A stretch of 64,000 bases of DNA, taken from contig JALQBC010000029.1 in the NCBI GenBank assembly GCA_023375675.1, positions 434,001 to 498,000 on the forward strand, written 5' to 3'. Shown in pieces: positions 1-11,436 of the stretch. How positions within the stretch are numbered: position 1 is the stretch's first letter; each line of letters begins with the position of its first letter. This DNA comes from Cytospora piceicola (taxonomy: Eukaryota; Ascomycota; Sordariomycetes; Diaporthales; Cytosporaceae). The notes beneath the pieces are model-generated. The model ran no database searches. It was given only the letters and a program-made list of their open reading frames with translations, and was not told where the DNA came from. The position numbers and the translations under genes are program-made.

Positions 1-198
1 ATTTCAATTCAAAAGCGTTGAGGACAGGAAATCCGACCACTGAACCTCTCCAGGCTGTCAATTGATCATCACTTCACCCCGTCGCATCTTGTCTGTTGAT
101 CGTGACTGTTCACCTCTCTCGATTCAGTCCAGTCAGTCAGCAATTGAGTCACAAGAAGCCGACACAGTCGTCTGAACTGCCCATTACACTCCCTCAAG

Positions 199-1566
199 AT
201 GGCTGCTCCCACCCCTTCGAACGGCGGCATCGTCAACAAGGCATTGGCCAACGTCGATCTCGACGGACACAACCTGCCTCCTTCACCTGCGCCGTCGAGC
301 CCCTCCAACGGCCGCCGCCGCTATGCGCTCGCGACCGAGCTTGTCTACACCGACAGCAAAGACCAATATGGTGCCTCCAGCTTCCCGATCTACCGCTCGG
401 CCACCTTCAAGCAGTCCGGCGCCAACCCCAACGGCGAATATGATTACACTCGCTCCGGCAACCCCACCCGCACCCATCTCGAGCGCCACTTGGCCAAGAT
501 CATGAACGCTTCCCGAGCGCTGGCTGTAGGATCCGGAATGGGAGCGCTGGACGTCATCACACGACTCTTGAGGCCCGGTGACGAGGTCATCACTGGCGAC
601 GACTTGTACGGTGGCACCAACCGCCTTCTCACATACCTGTCTACCAACATGGGCATCATTGTTCACCACGTCGATACTACCAACCCTGAGAAGGTCAGGG
701 AGTTGCTCTCCGACAAAACGGCAATGGTTCTCGTGGAGACCCCTACAAACCCTTTGATCAAGATCGTCGACATGCCGACCATCGCCAAGATGACACACGA
801 GGTCAACAGCAAGGCTCTGGTCGTTGCTGACAACACCATGTTGTCTCCCATGCTGTGCAACCCCTTGGAGTTTGGTGTAGATGTTGTTTATGAGTCCGGT
901 ACCAAGTACTTGTCGGGTCACCACGACATCATGGCTGGTGTTATTGCCTGCAATGACCCAGCTATCGGAGACAAGATGTACTTCATGATCAACTCGACCG
1001 GCTGTGGTCTGTCGCCCGATGACTCGTCCCTGCTGATGCGAGGCATCAAGACCCTGGCTATCCGCATGGAGAAGCAGCAGACCAACGCCCAGGCCATAGC
1101 CGAGTTTCTTGAGTCGCACGGCTTCCGGGTCAGGTACCCAGGGCTCAAGTCCCACCCCCAGTACGACCTGCACTGGAGCATGGCTCGCGGCGCAGGCGCC
1201 GTGCTGTCCTTCGAGACCGGCGACGTACTTGTCTCCGAGAAGATCGTCGAGGCTGCTAGGCTCTGGGGTATCAGTGTCAGCTTCGGCTGTGTCAACAGTC
1301 TGATCAGCATGCCCTGCCGCATGAGCCATGCCAGTATCGACCCCAAGACTCGGGCAGAGAGACAGATGCCCGAGGACATAATACGGCTTTGTGTCGGTAT
1401 CGAGGATGTGAATGATCTGATTGACGACCTGTCACGTGCTGTAAGTACCTTCCACCGCTTTCTTGCGCATCCATTGTCTAACTCGACGTAGCTCGTCCAA
1501 GCTGGTGCTGTAAACATCTCGATAGATGGTTTCCAGGCGGCTGATAGCACCACTTCATCTGCATGA
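199..1566 (+). CDS. STR3: Cystathionine beta-lyase (PLP-dependent, methionine biosynthesis)
   Basis: Splits cystathionine into homocysteine, pyruvate and ammonia in the transsulfuration route to methionine. Two exons, 199..1440 and 1492..1566, with a 51-bp intron (GTAAGT...CGTAG); protein 438 aa. Without splicing the frame would run to 1491 with an unrelated tail, whereas splicing restores the family's typical end (RALVQAGAVN). The PLP lysine is K236 in SGTKYLSGH; D211 in ADNTMLSP is the expected pyridine-nitrogen partner; YDYTRSGNPTR (81-91) is the family's cofactor and substrate-binding segment. The first ~45 residues are Pro/Ser-rich and variable, as usual in fungi. The fungal beta-lyase form is preferred over cystathionine gamma-lyase or synthase because of the HHDIMAGV and CGLSPDDSSLLMRG context; this is family knowledge rather than a computed tree. 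It converges on the small gene at 1813-2138. The start is the first ATG after a pyrimidine-rich leader (ctcaagATGgct). Confidence 0.95.
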
Positions 1567-1812
1567 AATCAAAAGCGACATTTTGACATAGAAATGAAAC
1601 GATAGGCAAATCTGGCGTTTAGGTTCATATTATACCAGCATCACGGTACTCCAAAAAAAAAGGTGGCATCGGTTATTATTATCATGGACGAAAACGTGTT
1701 ATTTTCTTGAAGCAGATAAATCAAGACTATGAAGACTTTGTGACCTTCGACTAGATGTCCGGAGCCCGCTCACGATAGAACATCTACACTCCGCCGAACT
1801 GCGGAACACGTA

Positions 1813-2138
1813 TCAGAACTTTCCCTTGGTATCCTTGGCCTACATGAGAAGTCAACGGCTGAGCGTAGGACTGCCGCGCAGAACATATCACTATACCTTG
1901 GGGTCCTGGGGGTACCAGCGCCACTCGCTGTACGGTAGATTGGTCCTTTGGGACTCAACCTCCCAGCGCTGAAGCATCTCCGACTGGGACAACGCTCGAG
2001 GAGGGGGAGTGTCGGTGGACTTGCTACTATGGAGACGTCAGTACCTAAACAAGACAAGGGACGAACCAGTTGGAGGGAACCGAACCTAGCATTCTGTCCT
2101 TGAGACTTAGTCTTCCGCGGGTTGGTGGAGTGAGACAT
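1813..2138 (-). CDS. Small uncharacterised protein (69 aa), three exons
   Basis: I do not recognise the family. Proposed exons on the minus strand: 2086..2138, 1897..2026, 1813..1839; introns of 59 and 57 bp, the first with a TACTGAC branch-like site and CCATAG acceptor, the second ending CATGTAG. The model gives 69 aa: a basic, Ser/Thr/Gln-rich head followed by a Trp-rich segment (LQRWEVESQRTN, SEWRWYPQDPK) and a lysine-rich end (KDTKGKF). Each splice keeps the frame and removes stops, which is the main support. An in-frame ATG at 2276 would add 46 residues including a hydrophobic stretch (FFLISLGLVIFIIS), which could be a membrane anchor or signal if that start is used. No known domain; function unknown. 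Its 3' end faces that of the lyase gene, 246 bp away. Confidence 0.55.
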
Positions 2139-5100
2139 CCTGAGTGACGGAGTGCTCGATAGTTGGGAAGTATTGCCAGGTGATATGATGAAGATTACGA
2201 GGCCCAAGGATATGAGGAAGAACTTGGGACTGTCAAGCGTTTCGTTGTTTTGGAGCTTGATGATGCGAGTTTCCAAAAATGTTCAAAGAGCCCGCCAAAC
2301 AAAACACTCTTGAAAGACCTAGAGGACAGGAGACCTGAGAGACAACAGCCAGTCTTCCCCACCCACACCGTCCACGGCTTCAGCCTCCTCCTTATATACC
2401 CAGGGACCATCGTGATAAGTGAGCCCCATGACCATGCCGTGGACACATCTGAAGTCTCCACCCCTTCACCGAGGATCTTTCGAGTAGTAAAAGGCTCATC
2501 GCATATTCGATACTCACCAGGGGGGGGGGGGGCGCGTTAACGTGGTCGGCGCCAATTGACGTCTTGATGAGCCACCCCAGAGAAGCAAGGCCCGGAAGGA
2601 ATATGATATAATATGCTTTGACAAGGCCTTGCGCTTGACGCACATGCAGTCCCGTGTGACCACGCGTGTGAGGTGCTAGACCCTTCGCAGGCCAAAGATG
2701 GAACGCCGAGGATAGAGTAGGAGAGATCTGCTTAGTCCTCCCTTCCAAGAAGTGACAACTGGCGCCGTGGAGGTTTACCAGCGCGGCTTGGTATACGTCT
2801 GGTACACACACATATTTTTCTCCAGGGCAAGAGGCGAGATGCCGTCTTCCTTCTGGCGGAGAAAGGCCCCGTGTTACCACACCTCGAGGACATCAGTTTC
2901 GTGACGCCGTTCCCCCCCGTTTGGGGTTGGTCCGGTATACGGGGCGCGGTATATCGAGATGCTTCATTGCCATACGCTTTCCCATGACCCAGGGCAAAAG
3001 CCGATTCTGGCCTTGTTGTGAGCCGCCCGGGCGTGGGAGAAGAAGCAGACTAATCTTGCATGCTTTCGCCACGCACTACTTCTTGGCTGTCGATGCTTTT
3101 TTGTTTTTGCCCTAATGCAGACCTCTGGAGGTGGTGTGGTGTCAAAGTGCCGTGTATTCTCCAGCTCTGATGGCCATATATCATGTCGTTTATCATTCTT
3201 CAACCCCCTTAATACACCTGAGACTCACCCCGACTTATGTACCTCACTGGAGATGAATTTCCACACTAGCTGTCCTCAAATATGCCATCTAATCCTCACC
3301 GGTCGAAGGATGAAGCTGAGACCGCTTCATGTACGGGGCTCGAAAGGGAAATCCGGGACGGCACGGCTGGAAAGGGTCGCGGCGGCGAGGAGGGGAGGGG
3401 AGTCGAACCTCCGAGCGGAAAGTATCGGGTCCGCCAGCCGCGCGGGAAACGTGGGCCGTGGTGACATGCGAGGGAGGTTTTCGAGCCTCATGGCTGTTGA
3501 AGAAACGAACATCACACGTAGTATCGAAGGAAAAACGAAGTACCTCCTCCCTTCCCAGGGCTGAGGTAACTTCCCGACCGTCCATGTGCGCGATTGTGAA
3601 ATCCTGGAGACCAAGGGACATGCGGCCAGCCATTCTCGGCTACACCTCCCTCGATATAGCGTGTCTGGGGTTGCTTGGCACATACTTTTGCTCGAGTTGG
3701 GTCCAGTTCTGGCCCGGCACTTGATGGACTACTTAGACAGTAGAGTCAAGTTTTCAACAGCCAAAGGTAGCGTGTGGCGTCCTCTAGACTTCGTCTAACC
3801 GAAAAGCAACACGGCAGGATCGACAAAGCGTGGGGGAAGGGGTTCAATAACGGGATGTGAGAAAACGCTTGGGAGAGGTATAAGTGTGGTATGACAGAGA
3901 CAGCAGCCTCCATCAGGTGGTTGAAATGTTGTCTCGCAAAGTGATTCTCCTGACAAGACGTGTATGCAAATCATACATGCACGTCCGGGGAGTGACCAGC
4001 ATGCAGCCACGTTGATGCAAGGGAAATTAAACCGATAGATGAATACGTGGGGAAAGGGCGCCTCTTCCTGTCAATCAACGTCAGTCCACGCCGGTAGATA
4101 CATACAGCATTCGAGAGTGCACATCTACCTAGGTAGGTGGTTCTGGGGTCGACCATCAAGTACAGTAGTGATTGATGCCAGCCACTATGCGCCTCCATCC
4201 CTTTCGCGTCTCCGAGTCCCGTTGAAAGGGCTGGCATTTCCCTCCCGCCTTCCCGTCGGCCGTTCGGTCTTGAGCCTCTTCCTTCGTTGTTCCCACCGAA
4301 GCATCTCGGACCCGACAGCACAGAGGCAGCGAGGCAAGAAGGCAGTGATAGGAACAAGGGAACGAAGCAGGCAAGGCGCGGAAGGCAGGGAGGGGAACGG
4401 CCCTCACCGCTCCCTCGCTCTCAACACCTATTTTCCCCCGTTTCTCATGTGCGTCTCGCGAACTCTGTGCGTTTTTTCGCCTTTGATATCTGAATTGTCA
4501 TGTCGTACCGAGTACGCAATGACGGCACGTTTGAATGTCCTGCACGAGCGATAGACATGCAACCAAGCAAACAATTTCCCTGCTCCGATGAAAGGTGGAC
4601 GGGGGCAAGTTCTATCGACTCCACTTTCGATTATCCTCCCCGGCTTGCTTCCAGTAACGGGTACGTCTTCCTTGGTGCAACTTTTGACAAGCCCTCACAC
4701 GCGAGTACATGTTGCAAACAGCGAGACGACAGAATAGAAACACCTACAATTAGACTGCGGGATCTTTGTTGTCCGTTCCTCAGGCCACGCGGCACGCCGA
4801 TGGACTCGCTTGATTATCCATAAGTGGTAAAGGTTACTGGGCCGGGGAAGCTCTATGCAGCGGATACCCGCCTAGCCTCGAGGCGGAGAGAGAGCTGTCT
4901 GCTGTTCGGGACTGGTCATTGTTGGGATGACCCCTGGAAAAGACGGAAAGTTGCCCTCATCATGTAGCTGGTAACCAAGACCCGTTTCTAAAGACCACTC
5001 ATTCATTTCGATTATTTGCCTGATGATGGTAGGTGTGATGGTAATACAAACTGGACCTTCCCCCAATCCGGACCACCCGATCTGGTTTGCAACGCCCAAT

Positions 5101-5160
5101 TTCCCAAAACAAACGAAAAAAAGAAACAGAGATAAGTTAATATGCATGACGTCGCTTCGC
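2139..5160. other. Gene-poor interval
   Basis: About 3 kb without a convincing gene. Open frames here are short, overlap on both strands, and encode low-complexity Arg/Ser/Pro-rich peptides with no recognisable motif. A 13-G run lies at 2520-2532, and a TACCTAGGTA palindrome at 4126-4135. A stretch at 3385-3420 resembles a tRNA T-loop on the minus strand but no cloverleaf follows. The left part is presumably the promoter and leader of the small gene ending at 2138; the right part the 3' flank of TMS1. Confidence 0.6.
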
Positions 5161-6773
5161 TCAAATCTCAAACCGGTCAGGCAGGATTACTGGCGCAACC
5201 AGGGTCCAGACATACATGGCATAGCAGACCCAAGAACTGATGATCTTGACCCAGCTGGCCCAGTACGTACGGCCGACGGTAGCGAAGTTTTCATTTTCTT
5301 GCTGCTTGTTCATGTCGTAGCCCTGTGTGATCAAGGTGGCCACCCAGGCTGTGGCGAGGAAGAAAATGATGTGGAACACGGCATAGTTGTACTGGGTGCT
5401 GCCACGCTCGTCATCGTGTGCTGTGTTGCTGCTCGAATCATCGTCGTCGTCGTCTGACAGGAGCGCGTCGGCTGGTAGACTGCCTTCTTCCACTGCCCTC
5501 CGCAGAGCCTCAGCCCGCATCTCCCTTCGCGCGCCAGGCTGGGTGGTCACCAGATCATGCTCATCTTCGTCAGGCAGCCGGATGGCGCCCCTGTTGCTGC
5601 CCAAACCAAGGCTCTGAGTCGCTGCCCTGGTTGTTGTGTAAGCGACGGTAAGCATTGTAACTATCGCACCGAGAACGATCGTCGTGGTTCGCGTGCCCTG
5701 AGAGAACGCAAAGGGGTTACAGTGCTTGTTTCCATCGTCATCCGGCTCCATCGAGACTGCTGACATGGTCAGGTACGAGCAGTAAACCGCAACCATAGCG
5801 GACTGCGCCAAGCCGGCCTTGGGGTTGACCTCCTGGACGGATGGATGCACAGAGATAGCCGAAACGATGATCCAGAGCAGGAGGTTGACGGTGATGACAG
5901 CCTGGTTCATCGAGCATCCACTGCCGGCAAAGAAGATGTACTGGAGGATGGACAGTACAATAGAGGCGATGTACATCCCCAAGGTACTACTGATCAGCAC
6001 AACTCTCCACGTGCTTGAATCGGTGTCCTCGATTCGCTCAAGGCAATATTCAGCCCATGTGTGGGCCAGGTCGACCAGAAGGATGAGGCCGAGGATGAGG
6101 AACAGCATGGCAGCAAACAAGGCGATGTAGTTGCCCCAGAATAGGAAGAAACCGTCGGGAATGAGGAAGGACAAGACGACAAATGCCAGCCATGCAATGA
6201 CCTTAGGACCCCAGTACCCATTCTGCAGCGCTGCTCGGGGTTGTTTAGACGAGGTAACACCGACCAACAGACCAGCGAAAATAAGGTGAAACAGTCCCAG
6301 GGCGAAATTGATTCTGTGGACCGCAAGCCAGCCATGACAATCACCGTTGGGACATTGAATCGTGACATAGTCAAAGGTCAGGTTCTGTAGCTTCTTGATG
6401 GCCCATGGCGTGAGCATTATCCACGATAGTATCGAGTTGACGAGGAGGATCAGGGCATAGCCGATTCGAGTAGCGACACTTTGAAGTATGAGTTAGCCAA
6501 GCTGTTGTGTAATGTGATGTCGACATGCCTGCTCAGAGAGCAGAACATAGCAGGGCAGAACGTAGCAGGGTAGGCAGCTCACCTGTTGCCGCACTTGCCG
6601 CATGCGCTGCATACCATGGAGCATGTCGCCGCTCCGCAGCAACTGGCCGCACAGGAGATGAGCTGCAAAATCCGAGTATCAATATCAGCTGCTCATCATC
6701 AAGAAGACCAAAGGCATCTCACAGTTCCGGCGCTGGGAATCGCCAAAAGCGGAAGAGAGAGCAAGGCACCCAT
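5161..6773 (-). CDS. TMS1: TMS1 / serine incorporator (SERINC) family membrane protein
   Basis: Multi-pass membrane protein of the TDE1/TMS/SERINC family, vacuolar or ER-related in yeast; the animal members have been linked to serine and lipid handling, and the fungal role is unsettled. Exons on the minus strand: 6723..6773, 6583..6662, 5161..6478 (introns 60 and 104 bp); 482 aa. The start encodes MGALLSLPLLAIPSAGT. The family's Cys-rich segment follows directly (CAASCCGAATC, VCSACGKCG, about residues 20-42). About ten hydrophobic segments follow, with the conserved IPDGFFLFWGNY and AHTWAEYCLE blocks, and SALSV-like SAISVHPSVQEVNPKAGLAQS. A cytosolic acidic loop near residues 360-380 has a run of aspartates (DDDDDD) and serines. 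The C-terminal TYWASWVKIISSWVCYAMYVWTL-type region is characteristic. Divergent from the MFS gene at 8022. Confidence 0.95.
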
Positions 6774-8021
6774 GTTGGGAGTTGAGTTTGGAACCGGACG
6801 GGGTCACCAGCGCTGAGCCTGTGTTGTTTTAGGTCTGAGGTCGTGTGTGAAATGGTTGAGGTCGTCCCTCGTGGATGGATAGATACTTTCTGACAGAATC
6901 AGACTCGTCTGTCGTCGTCGTTATCGTCGTCGTCGTCGTCGTCGCTGTCAAAGGTTGAAATTCTTAGGTGACGATGGTGGATGTCCGCATGTCTCGAGGC
7001 GGCAACGGCAGGCAGGAGGGGATCCGGCGGCAATTACAATCACGTGGGTCACGTATGTACTGGGTGGTACCTACCTAGGTACACAGTAGGTGGTAGGTAC
7101 CTAGGTAGCCCCATGCAAGCCACTTCACTCACTGGATCCTGGTAAAGTAGATCCACGTTACATACTACAGTAAGTACAATGATGCGCGCCACCCCCGGGA
7201 CCACCTAGGTACTTCGGTACCTGCTCAGGTGACTACGTACTGCAGTACGTACTGGACTCGGTACTGATACACACAAACAAGCCATCATAGCCTCCGTCCG
7301 TGCCTCTCAGCACTTGTGGTCTCTCCAGGTGTGCCTGAGACACACTTGATACCCGTGGATTTTGTAATCTGTACCTGCATGCTTATCCTAATCCGGGAAC
7401 ATTGAAGACCTCACTCCGTGCTTCCCGGGGAAGTCAACATTGTCCTGGCTACTTAGCTGAGGATGGATTGATGGAAGACAAAGACGGTCTTACTCAGTCA
7501 AGTCAAGTTACCGCGTACCAGTACTGTGCAGTTGAGTTACTGTGTATGTTGTCGGAGGTCCAGATTATCCTCATCTCTTAAGATAGCAGGAGGGTGGGGG
7601 TGGAGCCCCTCCACGCCCTTCCACGCTTACTACGCTTGCCGGCAAACATCCTGACATTGAAAGCTACCCAGCCTCCAGGATCGGAGCTATCTTCTGTCCC
7701 GACGCCCAATCGTAGGGCGGTCGCAAGCTCCCAGTGGGCCCCTTTGCCTGTCAATCTCGAGGTGGTGTTCGAGACAACACGTAGGTATCTACGTACCTGC
7801 GGTACGAAGTGTCTACGTCGACAACTCCTTAGTGGGTTTTGAGCTTATTTCCAGAACATCCATCATTCTCGGTACTTTTTCCTTTTCTCCATTTGTCCTT
7901 GCAAAGTGTAGTAAAGTAAAGCATACTCTATCCATATCATTTACCCACCCACCAACGTCGTCAAACGTGGAATTGATGCCCTGAAGGCCTTCCTATCACG
8001 TACAGTACATTCATTGCCAAC
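6774..8021. promoter_or_regulatory. Divergent intergenic region (TMS1 / MFS transporter)
   Basis: 1.25 kb between two divergent genes, so it must hold both promoters. It contains a GTC trinucleotide run (6911-6945) in the TMS1 upstream region, two exact TACCTAGGTA palindromes (7072-7081 and 7098-7107), and many related partial copies (GTACCTA, GTAGGTA, TACGTACTG) to about 7250. No ORF here looks coding. No specific factor site can be assigned with confidence. Confidence 0.5.
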
Positions 8022-9878
8022 ATGAAGGACCGGCAACTTCACCGCGCTCGACTATTCTCGAGCGTCGCAGCAACCTTTATATCTCTTGCTTGTGGAAGCA
8101 ACGTGCGTGCACCCGGCTCCCGTGCAACAATGCATGATATCAGATGACCCAGCTATCATTGACTGACTTCCTTGTGCTTGCTTGCCCTGTGTACAGTACG
8201 TCTATTCGGCATGGGCCCCTCAATTCGCCGAACGCCTCAGATACTCGACCACTGAAAGCAACCTGGTCGGTCTAGCCGGTAACCTCGGAATGTATGCGTT
8301 CGGCCTTCCAGTGGGTGTGTTTGTCGATGCAAGAGGGCCTCGGCCAGCCGTGCTGGCCGGCTCAATAATGCTTGCCCTCGGATACTTCCCTTTACACATG
8401 GCCTTTGATAAGGGATCGGGCCCTGTACCCTTGATGTGCCTCTTCTCGTTCCTGTCCGGCATGGGAGGCTGCACAGCGTTCGCGGCTGCTGTCAAGACAT
8501 CTGCTTTGAACTGGCCGCATCACAGAGGCACAGCGACAGCCTTTCCCTTGGCTGCATTTGGCCTGAGTGCATTCTTCTTTTCGCTCATCGGCGGGTTCCT
8601 GTTCCCTGGTGATACTAGCGACTTCCTCTTGCTCCTCGCCTGTGGAACCTCTGGAATGACCTTCCTGGGCTTCTGGTTCCTCCGCGTTGTCCCACATGGC
8701 AACTACCAATCCGTGGCTACCAATGAAGAAGAAGAGGGCAAGGCTCGACGAGGGAGCGCATCTCCTGAGACTGGTAGGTCACCCCATGCTCACCAACTAA
8801 AACCAAGCTCCGCCTTACACAAGAACCAAGCGGATCAAGAATCCGGTGTAGCGCCCGTGACCAGTGGTCGAACCGGAGATGTCGGATCGTCCACGGACAC
8901 GACGGCGGCGTCCTCCTCACTCGTTGTCCCCGAGACGGACGACTCGGACGAAACGTCTTCATTCATTTCCAAGACCTCTTCAGTCGCAGGGGAAATTTAT
9001 GTGCAGAATGTTGATATGGATCGTTCCCACCGTGTAGATATCAGAGGCTGGCAGCTTGTGCGCAGTCTTGAATTTTGGCAGTTGTTCACTATCATGGGAA
9101 TACTCGCCGGTGTTGGCCTGATGACAATCAAGTAAGTGTCTGCTGTCCCTCAAGGTCAAGTTTCGTACCCAAGGCGGAGGCTGACACTCTTGAACTAGCA
9201 ACATTGGTCACAGCGTGCAGGCCTTGTGGCAATACTACGACGACACTGTGAGCAACGACACTTTGCTCAAGCGCCAGCAGCTTCACGTGTCCATCCTTTC
9301 CGTGTGCAGCTTTGCCGGACGACTTCTGAGCGGTAAGCCTCGACTCCTGAGAAACTGGCAGCTTTCTTCCCAGCCATCTAACTCGTCCTTTAGGCGTGGG
9401 TTCCGACTTCCTCGTCAAGGTACTGCATGCAAGCCGGGTGTGGTGCCTCGTGGTCGCTGGTTTCATCTTCTTCGTCGCACAGGTCTGCGCCCTCGACATT
9501 GTCAACCCACACCTGCTGGGCTTGGTTTCAGGTCTCTCTGGACTGGCCTACGGGTTCCTCTTTGGCGTGTTCCCTTCCATCGTCGCGGAAAGTTTCGGCA
9601 TCCACGGTCTGTCACAAAACTGGGGTCTCATGACCATGTCCCCAGTTGTCAGTGGCAACGTCTTTAACCTTTTTTACGGCATCGTCTTTGACCATCACAG
9701 CGTCATCGGCCCGGACGGCGAGCGCTCGTGCGTTGATGGGCTGCAGTGCTACCGCTCCGCTTACCTCGTCACTGTCAGCGCCTGCGTGGTTGGCTTTGTG
9801 TTGACCCTGTTCGTGATCCGACACCAATGGGTGCAGAGGCAGAGGGAGGCCAAGAGTAAGGTTGGCCTTGAGGACTGA
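8022..9878 (+). CDS. Major facilitator superfamily transporter, nodulin-like / YMR155W type
   Basis: Twelve-helix MFS permease; substrate not predictable. Exons 8022..8102, 8197..9131, 9199..9332, 9394..9878 with introns of 94, 67 and 61 bp; 544 aa. The start MKDRQLHRARLFSSVAATFISLACGSN forms the first helix, and exon 2 begins YVYSAWAPQFAERL, a typical family continuation. An MFS motif-A-like loop lies between helices 2 and 3 (GVFVDARGPRP). A long hydrophilic Ser/Thr/acidic loop (about residues 205-320) separates the two six-helix halves. The C-terminal half contains LGLVSGLSGLAYGFLFGVFPS and FGIHGLSQNWG, resembling the nodulin-like or monocarboxylate-transporter-like fungal MFS group (YMR155W, MCH1 relatives). 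Whether it belongs to the YMR155W or the MCH1 branch cannot be settled by eye. Confidence 0.88.
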
Positions 9879-10758
9879 GCAGAGTCAGTTGTGGAAAGAG
9901 TGTCGAGCCTGATCTGGCCTTTCCGGTAGGCAGCTAGTCAGCATTGAGATTTCAGGCGTTCACGGAGATGGGGATCTAGATTTGGCATGCGATTTTGGTT
10001 CTCGGGAGGCTCTCATAAATATAGAGGCGGTCAGATTTATTGGATTAGACGATACAAGGGCGACGTGGCCCACAATCTCCCAGCGCAGCGGCCTCTTGAA
10101 AGTGTGACATTAAGAGAAAATGATCAATCTAGAAAAACTGCCCGTATTGCCACAAGCCCCGGGCTCCCGCAAGTCGGGCGGCCATTTTGACAAACGGAGC
10201 CAGGTCGGGCTTGTCTTTAATCAGCTTCTCCCAGCTGGGGGGGGGGGGTTATAGGCCGAGGCCGTCGGGTATGGGTAGCGGCTGCTCCTCGTCCTGCTCT
10301 ATGCGGTCTGGGTTTGGGTTGGCTATGAATCGCAGGGGAGGGTTGAGAAGTTGAATTATGTGAAAGTTGGTCGTTCTGTGAAAAAGAAAGGCAGGAAGAG
10401 GAAGGGGGGGGGGCCTCTCCAATAGGATCAAATATATCAAGCAAGTCTGCAATCATGTATGTTCCGGTTGCGGTTGCCTGTCGAAGCTTCTCTGGTGCTG
10501 GCGTATCTTCCGCTGGCCTTTGAAAGACGAGCCCCTACTCCAGGCAAGGGAGTCAAATACCAGAAGAAACCTCTAAAATGACGCCCCCAGGAAATCTTCT
10601 GACACCCCGAGGGCCTCACGGCGTCCATTGATTGGCCAAAATAGGGCACGAACTCTTAACATTTGAAGTCTTATCTTTATAACTAACGTTGATCAATATT
10701 GATATCTTTAAAGTAACGCTCCGGTCTTTAAGGCTCCCCTGTCACTAGAGGACCGAAA
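9879..10758. other. Intergenic region between convergent genes
   Basis: No gene seen. 3' flank of the MFS gene. It contains two long G runs (about 10237-10248 and 10406-10413) and AT-rich DNA from about 10660 to 10720, leading into the simple-repeat array. Confidence 0.5.
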
Positions 10759-11179
10759 ATATAGGTATATAGGTGTATAGGTTATAGGTGTATAGGTTAT
10801 AGGTGTATAGGTTATAGGTGTATAGGTGTATAGGTGTATAGGTGTGTAGGTGTGTAGGTGTGTAAGTGTGTAGGTGTGTAGGTGTGTGGGTGTGTAGGTG
10901 TATAGGTGTGTAGGTGTGTAGGTATATAGGTATATAGGTATATAGGTATATAGGTATATAGGTATATAGGTATATAGGTATATAGGTATATAGGTATATA
11001 GGTATATAGGTATATAGGTATATAGGTGTGTAGGTATATAGGTATATAGGTATATAGGTATATAGGTATATAGGTATATAGGTATGTAGGTATGTAGGTG
11101 TATAGGTGTGTAGGTATATAGGTGTATAGGTGTGTAGGTGTGTAGGTATATAGGTGTGTAGGTGTGTGTAGGTGTGTTA
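10759..11179 (+). repeat. Degenerate octamer array (TATAGGTA / TGTAGGTG units)
   Basis: About 420 bp of near-uninterrupted (T)ATAGGTAT and GTGTAGGT units on the plus strand. The left part is mixed (TATAGGTGTA, GTTATAGGTG), the centre (10920-11095) almost pure TATAGGTA, the right part GTGTAGGT-rich. The minus strand stays open through it and would give a Thr/Tyr/Ile/Pro repeat peptide, which is a repeat artefact. The right edge (about 11157-11190) matches, in reverse complement, the left edge of a second array at 24229-24594. Confidence 0.9.
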
Positions 11180-11436
11180 GTGTTTTTGGTATTATTTTTA
11201 GGGGCGTCAGAATGTTTCCTAGGGGCGTCTTTTTGAAGATTTCGAATACCAGAGGTGCTATAAACGTAATCGGTTTGTTTTATATGGTCTAATACGCCCG
11301 GACCCATCACCTCTCGGAAAACATCTGAGCACAGAAACGACTGGATGGCCCGGTGTCGAAACATTGGTAATTTCCCATGAAGCAAAGCCTGAGCACAATG
11401 CCGGGGCTGTAGCCATCCAACATCCGTCAGCCCATA

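Noticed and set aside
283..1329. Long antisense open frame inside the cystathionine beta-lyase gene
   Set aside because: The plus strand is a clear conserved enzyme; the antisense translation has no motif and is a composition shadow.
3385..3500. tRNA gene on the minus strand
   Set aside because: A T-loop-like GGTTCGACTCC is present, but I could not fold a D arm, anticodon arm and acceptor stem around it.
4039..4554. 171-codon plus-strand gene
   Set aside because: Low-complexity Arg/Ser/Pro sequence, no motif, overlapped by equally open frames on both strands.
10708..11385. 225-codon Thr/Tyr/Ile/Pro repeat protein in the first octamer array
   Set aside because: The frame exists only because an 8-bp repeat lacks stop codons; there is no conserved flank or gene structure.
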